Below, piece after piece: positions 32,969 to 41,386 of a stretch of 64,000 nt of DNA. This DNA is from Maribellus sediminis (GTDB lineage: Bacteria; Bacteroidota; Bacteroidia; Bacteroidales; Prolixibacteraceae): assembly GCF_011799805.1 (NCBI RefSeq), contig NZ_WXUB01000006.1, positions 62,001 through 126,000 on the forward strand, in the 5' to 3' direction. Each line of letters opens with the position of its first letter. The first letter of the stretch is position 1. The translations under genes were made by a program, and so were the position numbers. The notes under the pieces were generated by a model. That model was not told where the DNA came from. It did not search any database and was given only the letters and a program-made list of their open reading frames with translations.

Positions 32969-33994
32969 ATGACCCAAAAACCTGAGACAACAATTCACGA
33001 TATTGCCAGGGCGCTCAACATTTCTGCATCCACCGTTTCGCGTGCCTTAAAAGATAATCCGCTGATTAGCGAGGCCACGCGAGCCAAGATCAAGAAAGCC
33101 GCGCAGGAAATGGGATATCGCCCCAATACTTTAGCTGCGAATTTCAGAACCAAAAGAACAAATACGATTGGCGTCATCGTTCCGCTGATCAACCGTCACT
33201 TTTTTTCTTCGGTGATCAGTGGAATTGAAGATATAGCCTACCAGCAGGGATTTACGGTGACCATTTCGCAGTCGAACGACGATTTTGAAAAGGAAAGTAA
33301 AATAGCACAGACCCTGTTTACCAACCGTGTTGACGGGTTGATTCTTTCAATCGGGATGAATACCACAACTTACGATCATTTAAAACTTTTTTCTGACCGG
33401 AACATTCCGCTGGTATTTTTCGACCGGGTTGTGGAAGGAATCAAAGCGCATAAAATTGTAGTCGATGATTTTGAAGGTGGTTATATTGCCGCCAAACACC
33501 TCATCGATCAGGGACGGAAAAAGATTGCAATGATTGGCGGACCGCAGAATTTGAGAATCTATCAGAACCGGCAGAAAGGCTATATGAAAGCGCTGAATGA
33601 TGGGCAAATTCCGTTTGATGAATCCATGATCATTCACAACAGTTTATCGCGCGCCGAAGGAAAATTGGCGGTAAAAAAACTACTTCAGAATCCAACACTA
33701 CCCGACGCCATTTTTTGTGCCAACGACACCACCGCACTGAGCGCTGTGCTGTTTTTAAGAGAGCTGAATATAAAAGTTCCGGAGGATATTGCCATTGTTG
33801 GCTTTAGTAACGAGCCCTTTTCGGAAGTGGTTACGCCTTCGATCACTACTTTGCAGCAACCCGGATTTGAAATGGGACAAAAGGCTGCCGAGTTGATTAT
33901 TCAGCAGATCCTGCACAAGGATAAGAATCTAAAATTTGAAACGATAAAAATGCCGATCGAACTGATCGTTCGGGAATCTTCGGTTTGCCGGTAA
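32969..33994 (+). CDS. LacI-family transcriptional regulator
   Basis: A 341-residue LacI/GalR-type repressor. The helix-turn-helix and hinge lie at residues 8-60 (TIHDIARALNISASTVSRAL), followed by the periplasmic-binding-protein-like effector domain (about 62-341), with FCANDTTALSAVLF and VPEDIAIVGFSNEPFSE typical for the family. It is divergent from kduI-kduD and separated from them by a perfect palindromic operator, so it should repress that operon and itself; the inducer is probably a uronate breakdown intermediate (inference). Leader is very short, about 12 bases. Confidence 0.93.
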   Translation: MTQKPETTIHDIARALNISASTVSRALKDNPLISEATRAKIKKAAQEMGYRPNTLAANFRTKRTNTIGVIVPLINRHFFSSVISGIEDIAYQQGFTVTISQSNDDFEKESKIAQTLFTNRVDGLILSIGMNTTTYDHLKLFSDRNIPLVFFDRVVEGIKAHKIVVDDFEGGYIAAKHLIDQGRKKIAMIGGPQNLRIYQNRQKGYMKALNDGQIPFDESMIIHNSLSRAEGKLAVKKLLQNPTLPDAIFCANDTTALSAVLFLRELNIKVPEDIAIVGFSNEPFSEVVTPSITTLQQPGFEMGQKAAELIIQQILHKDKNLKFETIKMPIELIVRESSVCR

Positions 33995-34000
33995 TCAGGA

Positions 34001-34624
34001 CTACGCCGGCATCAGTCCGCGCAAAATTACCCGGTAATGCCCCTTTACAATCCATTCTTCATCAATATTGTAAATATGCAGAATGTCCTTTCGAACCGAA
34101 AGCGTGTTCAGAATACCCAATAACTGCGACCATAAAATAGTTACCAATTCGTAGGTATCGATGTCGTCGCGCAAAGTGCCGTCACTTTTGCCTTTTTTCA
34201 AAATATCTTTTAAAATCTCCAGAACAGGCTCAACAAGCAGACTGCGTTCTCCTGTTTCCTCATCTGTAATTACAGTTTGTTCGTATTTCAACAGCAATTG
34301 CGAATAGAACGGTTTGTCTCTCAGAAATTCGACAAAAATATCGCCACTATCAGATATCTGCTCAATTCCGGTTTTTGCATCATCCAGTGAACGGTTCAAC
34401 CGCTTCCGAAGCAGGCCAACACCTTTTCCGGCAAGGGCCAGCAAAATGCTTTCCTTATTCGGAAAATACAAATACAAAGTTCCCTTCCCCAGTTCGGTAA
34501 GTTCAGCCAAATCGTCCATTGTGGCATCCATACCTTTTTTACCCGAAAATAATTTTCCGGCTGCATCGAGTATGTCTTTTCTCCGATTCTCTTTTTCCCT
34601 AAGTTTTCGTTCTTTAATTCCCAT
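34001..34624 (-). CDS. TetR/AcrR-family transcriptional regulator
   Basis: A 207-residue TetR-type repressor. The N-terminal DNA-binding domain (about residues 12-60) holds ILDAAGKLFSGKKGMDATMDDLAE and the recognition helix GKGTLYLYFPNKESIL. The C-terminal ligand domain is helical. It is divergent from the aminotransferase/kinase/aldolase cassette and is its likely regulator. A palindrome ATGAC-n5-GTCAT starts 4 bp upstream of its own start codon, and a second one (ATTCGT/ACGAAT) lies at the start of the cassette transcript. TetR ligands are usually small hydrophobic or amphipathic molecules, unusual for plain sugar catabolism. It ends 6 bp from the convergent LacI-type gene. Confidence 0.9.
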   Translation of the reverse strand: MGIKERKLREKENRRKDILDAAGKLFSGKKGMDATMDDLAELTELGKGTLYLYFPNKESILLALAGKGVGLLRKRLNRSLDDAKTGIEQISDSGDIFVEFLRDKPFYSQLLLKYEQTVITDEETGERSLLVEPVLEILKDILKKGKSDGTLRDDIDTYELVTILWSQLLGILNTLSVRKDILHIYNIDEEWIVKGHYRVILRGLMPA

Positions 34625-34628
34625 TTTT

Positions 34629-34643
34629 ATGACTTACGGTCAT
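34629..34643. promoter_or_regulatory. Candidate TetR operator
   Basis: ATGAC (34629-34633) and GTCAT (34639-34643) form an inverted repeat with a 5-base spacer, directly upstream of the TetR-type start codon. The location suggests autoregulation. Confidence 0.5.
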
Positions 34644-34735
34644 TTTACAAACTAAATTCACAAATACTTTAAAATCTCTTTTTCAATATGTTACAAAATA
34701 ACATTTTTCTCAAAAAACAAATTTAATTCAATTTA

Positions 34736-34779
34736 TTTGAAAATCAATTTATATGATTTAAATTCGTCGTAAAACGAAT
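34736..34779 (+). promoter_or_regulatory. Promoter and candidate operator of the aminotransferase-kinase-aldolase operon
   Basis: TTTG (34736-34739) is followed after about 20 bases by TAAATTCG (34759-34766), close to the Bacteroidota -33/-7 pair. The inverted repeat ATTCGT-n6-ACGAAT (34762-34779) overlaps the -7 box and the expected start site, a good place for a repressor. The ATG is at 34790. Confidence 0.55.
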
Positions 34780-34789
34780 ACCAACAAAT

Positions 34790-36256
34790 ATGGGAAACAA
34801 TTTTGCCATTTCAGAATACCACGATGTTCAGGAAATTTATACCCGGGTTGAGAAGCTCCTGGCGCTGCCCGTTTACCGGGTAAAACGAGATAAAATGCAG
34901 GAATACCTCGATCGTTTCGACAGCAATTGTGCCAAGTCGAAAGCAATGATCGACGAAGCCAAACAATATATTCCGGGTGGAGTTCAGCACAACCTCGCGT
35001 TCAACTATCCATTCCCGCTGGTATTTACCAAAGCGGAGGATGCCTGGCTCTATGATCTGGATGGCAACCGTTACATCGATTTTTTGCAGGCCGGCGGACC
35101 GACTGTACTTGGTAGCAATCCTCCTGCCATCAAAGAAAAAGTGAAAAACCTGCTGGATACCTGCGGTCCGGTTACCGGCTTGTTTCATGAATATGAAATG
35201 AAAATTGCCGAGTTTATTTGTAAACGTTATCCCGGTGTCGATAAATTCAGGATGCTTGGCAGTGGAACCGAGGGAGTAATGGCGGCCATTCGTGTTGCTC
35301 GTTTATCTACCGGAAAGAAAAAGATCATAAAACTTGGTGGCGCATATCACGGCTGGAGCGATCAAATGGTTTACGGCATGCGTATTCCCGGAACCGGGCG
35401 CTTTGAAGCCCATGGAATTCCGGCGTCTTGCTCGAAACACACCCAGGAAGCTTTTCCAAATAAAATTAAAGCCATTGAAAAACTACTCAAAAGAAATCGC
35501 TTAGTTGGTGGAACGGCTGCTGTAATTGTGGAACCGGTGGGTCCTGAAAGCGGAACACGTCCGATTGATCAAGATTACAACAAAAAAATACGGGAGCTTT
35601 GCGATAAATACGGAGCCTTGCTTATTTTTGATGAAGTGGTAACGGCTTTCAGAATTGGACTGAACGGTGCCCAGGGCTATTTTGGCGTGGTTCCCGATTT
35701 AACGGTTTTTGGTAAAGTAGTTGCCGGAGGTTATCCTTCTGCCGGAGGCTTGGGCGGACTCGATAAACACATGGATTACTTAACCGCCGGTTTGGGTGGC
35801 ACGAAAAAGAAAGCCATGGTTGGCGGAACTTTAGCGGCCAATCCCTTGAGTTCGGCCGCCGGTTATTATACTTTGGTTGAAATTGAAAAACAAAATGCCT
35901 GTGCATTTGCCGGGAAAGCCGGCGATCGGTTGACTAAAGGTCTTCAGGCTTTGATTGAAAAATACGAGCTGCCTTATGTAGCCTACAACCAGGGATCGAT
36001 CTGTCATTTGGAAACGGCGGGGACCATGTTTGTAGATGTAAACATTAAGCGACCGTGGACCATACCAAAGTCGCTGAAACAAATTAAGGTCAGGAAAAAG
36101 AACATGGAAGAAATGGGCGCGGCGTATATGGCAGAAGGGTTGGTAACACTGGCCGGAAGCCGGATGTACACAAGTATGGCCGACACCGATGAGATCATTG
36201 ACGAAGCACTGCAGCGATTTGAAAGGGTGTTTCAACACATTGAAAGATCGGAGTAA
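34790..36256 (+). CDS. Class III aminotransferase of glutamate-1-semialdehyde aminomutase type
   Basis: A 488-residue PLP enzyme of the class III aminotransferase family, closest in look to glutamate-1-semialdehyde 2,1-aminomutase but with about 50 extra N-terminal residues. Motifs: LDGNRYIDFLQAGGP, LGSGTEGVMAAIRVARLSTG (PLP phosphate), KLGGAYHGWSDQ, LLIFDEVVTAFRIG (Asp contacting the pyridine N), and Schiff-base Lys in FGKVVAGGYPSAGG (K309). No heme-pathway genes are near; it heads an operon with an FGGY kinase (30 bp later) and a class II aldolase. It may move an amino group on a sugar-derived aldehyde or release it from an amino sugar or amino alcohol. The substrate is unknown. Confidence 0.85.
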   Translation: MGNNFAISEYHDVQEIYTRVEKLLALPVYRVKRDKMQEYLDRFDSNCAKSKAMIDEAKQYIPGGVQHNLAFNYPFPLVFTKAEDAWLYDLDGNRYIDFLQAGGPTVLGSNPPAIKEKVKNLLDTCGPVTGLFHEYEMKIAEFICKRYPGVDKFRMLGSGTEGVMAAIRVARLSTGKKKIIKLGGAYHGWSDQMVYGMRIPGTGRFEAHGIPASCSKHTQEAFPNKIKAIEKLLKRNRLVGGTAAVIVEPVGPESGTRPIDQDYNKKIRELCDKYGALLIFDEVVTAFRIGLNGAQGYFGVVPDLTVFGKVVAGGYPSAGGLGGLDKHMDYLTAGLGGTKKKAMVGGTLAANPLSSAAGYYTLVEIEKQNACAFAGKAGDRLTKGLQALIEKYELPYVAYNQGSICHLETAGTMFVDVNIKRPWTIPKSLKQIKVRKKNMEEMGAAYMAEGLVTLAGSRMYTSMADTDEIIDEALQRFERVFQHIERSE

Positions 36257-36286
36257 TTTTCAAATCACGATATAGAATAACAACGA

Positions 36287-37822
36287 ATGGCAACAGAAAT
36301 TGTAATCGCACATGATGTAGGAACCAGCGGAGTGAAATCGGCGCTTGTAAACAGCAAGGGCGAGATAATTTGCCACGCAACACATCCCTACCCCATGTTT
36401 ACGCCACAACCCGGTTGGGTGGAGCAGGATCCGCTAGATTACTGGAATGCGATTGTTGCCAATACCAAAATCTTATTAAAAGCTACTAATCCCGATGAAA
36501 TTGCCGGTTTGGTTTTTACCACCCAGTCGATGGGAATTATTCCGGTTGATGAAATTGGCACAGTTCTGCGCCGAAATATTACCTGGGTTGACGGCCGTGC
36601 CGAAGAACAGGCCCGCTGGCTGATGAACCTTTTTGGTGGCCGGACGGCATTCAAATCCTTTTTGGGTATCGAGATTACCGGAAAAGATGTGATTCCAAAG
36701 TTGCGCTGGCTAAAACAAAACGAGCCGGACATTTATAGCAAAACGTACAAAGTCCTCGATGTGAACGGCTACCTCAGATTTAAAGCCACCGGAAATATGG
36801 CTGCTGAATGGTCGGGCGCAAGTTCGTGGGGATTCAATGTAAAAAAGAAAGACTGGGAACACCTGTTTTTTATGGCTGCCGGTTTCGACCGTCAAAAATT
36901 GCCGGAACTGATCCGCTCAACCGACATTGCCGGTGCACTCACAAAAGAAGCAGCAAAAGAAATGGGATTGAACCAAGGAATTCCGGTATTTGGTGGCTGC
37001 GACGATTCGCAAAGTGCCGCTGTTGGAGCCGGTTGTGTTGCTGAAGGATCGGTTTTTGCCTACCTCGGCACTGCGGCTCAACTGGGCGTAACCACAGCAA
37101 AAGCAGTAAAATTCAAAAATGGTGCAGCTTGTATTCAGGGGGCCGATCCGAAAATGAACCTGCTGATAGGCGTAACCGAAACGGCCGGTAATAATGTGGA
37201 ATGGCTCATTCAGAATTTCTACAAAAAGGAACTCGAGGAATTCGGGAAAGAAAAGATGTACGAACTACTCACAGAAGAGGTGAAAGTTGTTCAGGCAGGT
37301 GCAGATGAACTGATCTTTACGCCCTGGTTTCTTGGAGAACGTTGCCCGGTAAGCACCACCACCACCCGCGGAACAATGTTCAACCTTGGAATGGAACACA
37401 CCCGCGGACACATTGCCCGGGCTTTGTTCGAAGGAATCGGCTACAACCTGCGCTGGATAATTGAGAACTATGAAAAAGATTTCAGGCTGAACATTCCCGA
37501 ATTTCGCTTTATTGGCGGCGGTTCGCAGAACAAAACCTGGATGCAGGCAGTTGCCGACATCACAGGAAGAAAGATCATTACCACCAATTATCCCACCATG
37601 GCGGGTGCGCTTGGAGCGGCGATGTGTGCATTTGTTGGTGCCGGAATCTATGCCGATTTCTCGGAAATCGACCGAATCGTCATAACAAAAGAAACCTTTC
37701 TGCCAAATGCTGAAAACAAAGCTACGTACGACAAGCTGTTCGTGAATTACAAAAATGTATACCGAAGTCTGAAAGCTACGTACCACAAAGCAAATTACGA
37801 TCGGTTTAATACTGCAAACTGA
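36287..37822 (+). CDS. FGGY-family carbohydrate kinase (xylulokinase-like)
   Basis: A 511-residue sugar kinase of the FGGY family, which phosphorylates a ketose or polyol with ATP. The N-terminal actin-like domain starts with IAHDVGTSGVKSALVNSKG (phosphate 1 loop) and contains the substrate stretch ITWVDGRAEEQ near residue 100. The C-terminal domain has GCDDSQSAAVGAG with the catalytic Asp (near residue 242), FLGERCPV and FIGGGSQNKTW (ATP site). It resembles xylulokinases most, but substrate specificity in FGGY kinases cannot be read from motifs. Middle gene of the TetR-controlled cassette; its product should feed the aldolase that follows. Confidence 0.9.
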   Translation: MATEIVIAHDVGTSGVKSALVNSKGEIICHATHPYPMFTPQPGWVEQDPLDYWNAIVANTKILLKATNPDEIAGLVFTTQSMGIIPVDEIGTVLRRNITWVDGRAEEQARWLMNLFGGRTAFKSFLGIEITGKDVIPKLRWLKQNEPDIYSKTYKVLDVNGYLRFKATGNMAAEWSGASSWGFNVKKKDWEHLFFMAAGFDRQKLPELIRSTDIAGALTKEAAKEMGLNQGIPVFGGCDDSQSAAVGAGCVAEGSVFAYLGTAAQLGVTTAKAVKFKNGAACIQGADPKMNLLIGVTETAGNNVEWLIQNFYKKELEEFGKEKMYELLTEEVKVVQAGADELIFTPWFLGERCPVSTTTTRGTMFNLGMEHTRGHIARALFEGIGYNLRWIIENYEKDFRLNIPEFRFIGGGSQNKTWMQAVADITGRKIITTNYPTMAGALGAAMCAFVGAGIYADFSEIDRIVITKETFLPNAENKATYDKLFVNYKNVYRSLKATYHKANYDRFNTAN

Positions 37823-37886
37823 ACATTAGCACATCGGTAAACACCCGATTATTTTCGAAATCAATAAAACAAATTCAATACAAAAA

Positions 37887-38555
37887 ATGCAATTACACTA
37901 TCAACAAGAACGGGAAGCACTGGTACAGGCAGGATTGAAACTGGTGGAACAGGGGCTGGTTGCTCGCACCTGGGGCAATATCAGTGTGAAGTTAAATGAG
38001 GAAGAAATGCTGATAACTCCAAGCGGTAAATTTTACGAAGACCTCACTCCCGCTGATATGGTAATTATCAAATTCAAAACGAATGATTACGATAAAACAG
38101 GAATAAAACCGTCGTCGGAGTTTAAACTGCATTCGGGAATTTATAACGACAGGAAAGAATTCAGTGCCATTATTCACACCCACCAAATGAATGCTTCAAC
38201 CTGCGCTGCAGCCCGCGTTGAGGTTCCTGCAGTTTTGGACGACCTTGCTCAAATAGTGGGTCCATCGGTGCGTTGCGCCGACTATGCACTGCCATCAACT
38301 AAAAAAATTGTTCGCGAAACAGTAAAGGCCATGCGTGGTAGAAACGCAGCTTTAATGGCGAATCACGGAGCGGTTTGTGCCGGTCGCGACCTCGACGAAG
38401 CTTTTGCAGTGTGCCAGGTACTCGAAAAAGGGTGCAAAGCATTTATTGAAGCACAGTTTCTGGGCGGTGCAAAACACATCAGTAAATTTGAGGCCTGGGC
38501 TATGCACCAGGTTTACCTGAAGAAGTATTCGAAAATAGCCAAAAAGAAAAAGTGA
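37887..38555 (+). CDS. Class II aldolase/adducin-family protein
   Basis: A 222-residue zinc aldolase or epimerase of the fuculose-1-phosphate aldolase/ribulose-5-phosphate 4-epimerase family. Motifs: ARTWGNISVK, ITPSGKFYEDL (phosphate site), catalytic Glu in KPSSEFKLH, zinc ligands in IIHTHQMNAS and ANHGAVCAG. It ends in a Lys-rich tail. With the preceding kinase it suggests phosphorylation of a ketose and cleavage to dihydroxyacetone phosphate plus an aldehyde. The aminotransferase encoded first in the operon could then act on that aldehyde, or prepare the substrate (inference). Last gene before a bidirectional terminator. Confidence 0.88.
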   Translation: MQLHYQQEREALVQAGLKLVEQGLVARTWGNISVKLNEEEMLITPSGKFYEDLTPADMVIIKFKTNDYDKTGIKPSSEFKLHSGIYNDRKEFSAIIHTHQMNASTCAAARVEVPAVLDDLAQIVGPSVRCADYALPSTKKIVRETVKAMRGRNAALMANHGAVCAGRDLDEAFAVCQVLEKGCKAFIEAQFLGGAKHISKFEAWAMHQVYLKKYSKIAKKKK

Positions 38556-38592
38556 ATTTTTCTCACACATTCTAACCGCATAACGAAAAACG

Positions 38593-38626
38593 AAAAAGCA
38601 GGTCATTTTCATGACCTGCTTTTTTG
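38593..38626. terminator. Bidirectional intrinsic terminator between convergent operons
   Basis: AAAAAGCAGGTCAT and ATGACCTGCTTTTT form a perfect 14-bp stem with a 4-base loop. It is placed between the aldolase gene (plus) and the GH5 gene (minus) and should serve both. Confidence 0.93.
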
Positions 38627-38657
38627 AATTTACTACCTGATAGAACTAAGTAGCCGA

Positions 38658-40280
38658 TCAGCTTTTGTTAATAGTAAATTCTTTCCCCGAGGTTAAATGT
38701 ATTTTAAAGCGCAAAGTGCGTTTCATTGGCTTTCCCAAAGGCGATACCAATAATCTGCCTCCGCCCGAATCTTCGCAATGTTCAAACACGATCTGGTCGG
38801 CTGCAGGGCTGGTTGCAATGTCCTCTTCGGTTAAATTCGACAACACCGGAACATAGATAACACTCGGCTCCTGCTCCTTACCGCTTTCTTCCCAAACAAA
38901 GGTAAACTCCCCTGTTTCGAAGTTATAATCGTAAAAGTCGAGCTTGCCCGAAATGCGTTGCGGATAAGGTCGAACTATCGCCTGCTGAAAAAACGGATAT
39001 TCGTCGATATTACCGTAATACGCCCAGAAAGTATTACTGAACTTGTGAGCTTCAATAATGCCAACCAGGTGTTGGGCGGTTTCCACCATTTTATCCGACT
39101 TGCTGTGAAGTGCTCCCCACTCGCCCAGCAAAACGGGCATATTCATTCTTTTGCCGCTTTCAGCCACCCGGTCGAAAATAAATTCTACACGCTCGCGGCT
39201 TTGGTTCTCATTCTCTTTGGTATCTACCACCAAATCGTAACCATGAGCGCCGTAAGCCACCTGCGGGTCGCGACTTCCATCGGGTAATTTTGTGGCTTCA
39301 AGCGCTGTTGAAACACCGGTATTCACAAAGTAATTGTGATTATAGATCAGGATGTGGTGCATATCCACTTCGCGGATCGCATCAGCTACTTTTTGATAAA
39401 AAGGCTGAAGTTTATTCTTTTCGAAAGCTGCGCTCACTTCGTAAACGGCATCCACTACTTTCGAATACCTGTCGCGGGTTGAAATCATATTCAAAGCCTC
39501 CATCCGGGAAGCTTCACTTCCCCACATGGCAGCCAGTTCTTCTACCGAAGGAGGCGCTTGGCCGGTTACTTCAACGTAAACCTGTGCATAGGCACCGAGC
39601 ATCATAGGCAGTACATTTTGCGCCTCGCTACCCATAAATGGCTCGTTCATTACATCGTAACCAATTACGGTTGCATTTTTGGAATAACGTTCAGCAATCA
39701 GCTTCCACAAATTAGCGTAATGGTCCTGCAAGCCAATTCCATCGGGAGCCGGAGCATTGTTCCAGAAATTATCGAAAGCAGTTTGAACGGCCGGACTGAT
39801 CAGGTAAGAATCACTCCAGACTTCGCCCTTGTAATGCGGCTGATCGTTGGTGATGGTGGCCCAATCGGGTGCACCGTCCGAAAATTGGGCGCCATACAAA
39901 TCCTGGTGCATATCGAGAAAAACATACAGATCGTTTTTCTCGGCCCATTTTATTCGCTTATCAATTTCCTGCAGATAAGCCTCGTTGTATTTGCCGGGTT
40001 CCGGTTCCAATCCGTCCCAGATAATTCCCAGACGAATACAATTGAATCCCCAGGCTTTAAATTGTTTAAAGGTTTCCTCACCTTGTGCCGGCATGTATTT
40101 TTCTGACGGTTCCTTGCTGATAAAATTAATTCCGCTGAGAATCACTTCGCGCCCTTCAGCATCAACAAAATTTTGCCCTTCAACCTTCAGAAACTCATTG
40201 GATGAATCCTTTGGATTTCCGGGATTGCAGGAATAAACGAAAAACAGGATGATCAGAAAAACTGAGTATCGTACTATCAT
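38658..40280 (-). CDS. GH5-family lipoprotein, endoglycoceramidase-like
   Basis: A 540-residue lipoprotein glycosidase. The signal ends in VYSC, so Cys18 is lipidated and the enzyme is membrane-anchored, probably at the cell surface. The GH5 TIM barrel spans about residues 35-430: GFNCIRLGIIWDGLEP, FLDMHQDLYG, acid/base Glu in DVMNEPF (E213) and nucleophile Glu in LLGEWGA (E387). A beta-sandwich follows (about 435-540). The barrel insertions and the DMHQD segment resemble endoglycoceramidases, which release glycans from glycosphingolipids, but related GH5 enzymes cut beta-glucans. It follows the PKD lipoprotein of the SusCD locus, separated by a terminator, so it is associated with that locus but may have its own promoter. 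Confidence 0.85.
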   Translation of the reverse strand: MIVRYSVFLIILFFVYSCNPGNPKDSSNEFLKVEGQNFVDAEGREVILSGINFISKEPSEKYMPAQGEETFKQFKAWGFNCIRLGIIWDGLEPEPGKYNEAYLQEIDKRIKWAEKNDLYVFLDMHQDLYGAQFSDGAPDWATITNDQPHYKGEVWSDSYLISPAVQTAFDNFWNNAPAPDGIGLQDHYANLWKLIAERYSKNATVIGYDVMNEPFMGSEAQNVLPMMLGAYAQVYVEVTGQAPPSVEELAAMWGSEASRMEALNMISTRDRYSKVVDAVYEVSAAFEKNKLQPFYQKVADAIREVDMHHILIYNHNYFVNTGVSTALEATKLPDGSRDPQVAYGAHGYDLVVDTKENENQSRERVEFIFDRVAESGKRMNMPVLLGEWGALHSKSDKMVETAQHLVGIIEAHKFSNTFWAYYGNIDEYPFFQQAIVRPYPQRISGKLDFYDYNFETGEFTFVWEESGKEQEPSVIYVPVLSNLTEEDIATSPAADQIVFEHCEDSGGGRLLVSPLGKPMKRTLRFKIHLTSGKEFTINKS

Positions 40281-40363
40281 TTGATGTTACATTTTATCTG
40301 GTTAGCCATTTTCTTTCTGCGATTCGGAGTAGGCTTTTTAAGCTTTTCCCGAAACAGAATTGA

Positions 40364-40393
40364 AAATTACCGGGAAACAATTCCCGGTAGTTT
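40364..40393 (-). terminator. Intrinsic terminator after the PKD lipoprotein gene
   Basis: TACCGGGAA and TTCCCGGTA (40368-40376 and 40381-40389) form a 9-bp stem, followed on the minus strand by ATTTTC. It separates the sigma-FecR-SusCD-PKD unit from the GH5 gene. Confidence 0.75.
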
Positions 40394-40414
40394 TTGGCTT
40401 ATCATTTTTATATT

Positions 40415-41344
40415 TTATTTGGCGTCGAACGAAACAGTAATCAATGCCGATGGTTTATCAGGAGCACCGTAAACACTATTTAAGAAAATGGCAACCACCA
40501 TTCGATCTGAGCTAATATCACGAATAAGTGCGTTAGCCGAGAAATCCTGAATTCCGATGAAACCACCGTTTCCAAAAGTCAGGTAATCGGCACCTGTGAA
40601 GGTCACGGTTTTGGGTGTGAAAGCTCCCTCAGCACCTTCGTCCACTGCATCAACAACCAGATCAGTGTTTTCGGTCAGGCTCCAGGTTGCATTTGTTGAA
40701 GGTGTGTTTGTAACCGAGAAAATACCAACCGCTGTTGGAATTACAATATTTTCTTCTCCGATTTGCGAGTAACTGTAAATCCAGCCGGCCATGTTATTTC
40801 CGTCTTTATTGTTTATCGAATAACTACCGTCGGCATAGAAGGTAAATTCGTTGTCGTATTCAGCTCCCAAACCAATTGCGTCGAGTAAATTGTCGGTACC
40901 GGGCATAATTCCTGTTGGGAAAGAAGGATCAACTGAGCCTGCACCATCAACACCCGGAGTAGCAGTCCGGCTAAGCACCCATGTTTTACCGCTGGCGGTT
41001 CCGCCACTCAGCAATTCTGCCATACTGGCAACAATTGTAACCGATTTTGAAGAAGTGGCTGTACCGCCGTCGCCGGTTGCTGTAACAGTTATGGTGTATT
41101 CTCCAGAAAGTTCATAGGTATGACTGGCTGAAGCTCCTGTTCCGGTTTCGCCATCGCCAAAATCCCAGGTAAAAGAGGTGGCATTGGTTGAATTGGTGGT
41201 GCAGTTCACCATGTACGAATTGCTTCCGTCAACTTCGGCAAACATTTCTACAACCGGAGGTTCAGGATCGTCTTTACTACATGATGAAAAAAGCAAAGCC
41301 ACAACGGCTAACATTGTCAGTACAGAATAAAATGATCTTTTCAT
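40415..41344 (-). CDS. PKD-domain surface lipoprotein, likely glycan-binding
   Basis: A 309-residue lipoprotein (lipobox LFSSC, Cys near residue 22). A PKD domain lies at about residues 35-107 with the typical FTWDFGDGETGTG and SHTYELSGEYTITVTA strands. The remaining 200 residues form a second beta-rich domain beginning GKTWVLSR, seen in surface glycan-binding proteins of SusCD loci. Position directly after susD, 42 bp away, supports a role as the accessory glycan-binding lipoprotein of this locus. Ligand unknown. Ended by an intrinsic terminator. Confidence 0.8.
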   Translation of the reverse strand: MKRSFYSVLTMLAVVALLFSSCSKDDPEPPVVEMFAEVDGSNSYMVNCTTNSTNATSFTWDFGDGETGTGASASHTYELSGEYTITVTATGDGGTATSSKSVTIVASMAELLSGGTASGKTWVLSRTATPGVDGAGSVDPSFPTGIMPGTDNLLDAIGLGAEYDNEFTFYADGSYSINNKDGNNMAGWIYSYSQIGEENIVIPTAVGIFSVTNTPSTNATWSLTENTDLVVDAVDEGAEGAFTPKTVTFTGADYLTFGNGGFIGIQDFSANALIRDISSDRMVVAIFLNSVYGAPDKPSALITVSFDAK

Positions 41345-41386
41345 AATTCTAACTTTTAGTATTTAATTAATTGATTAATGAAGTCG

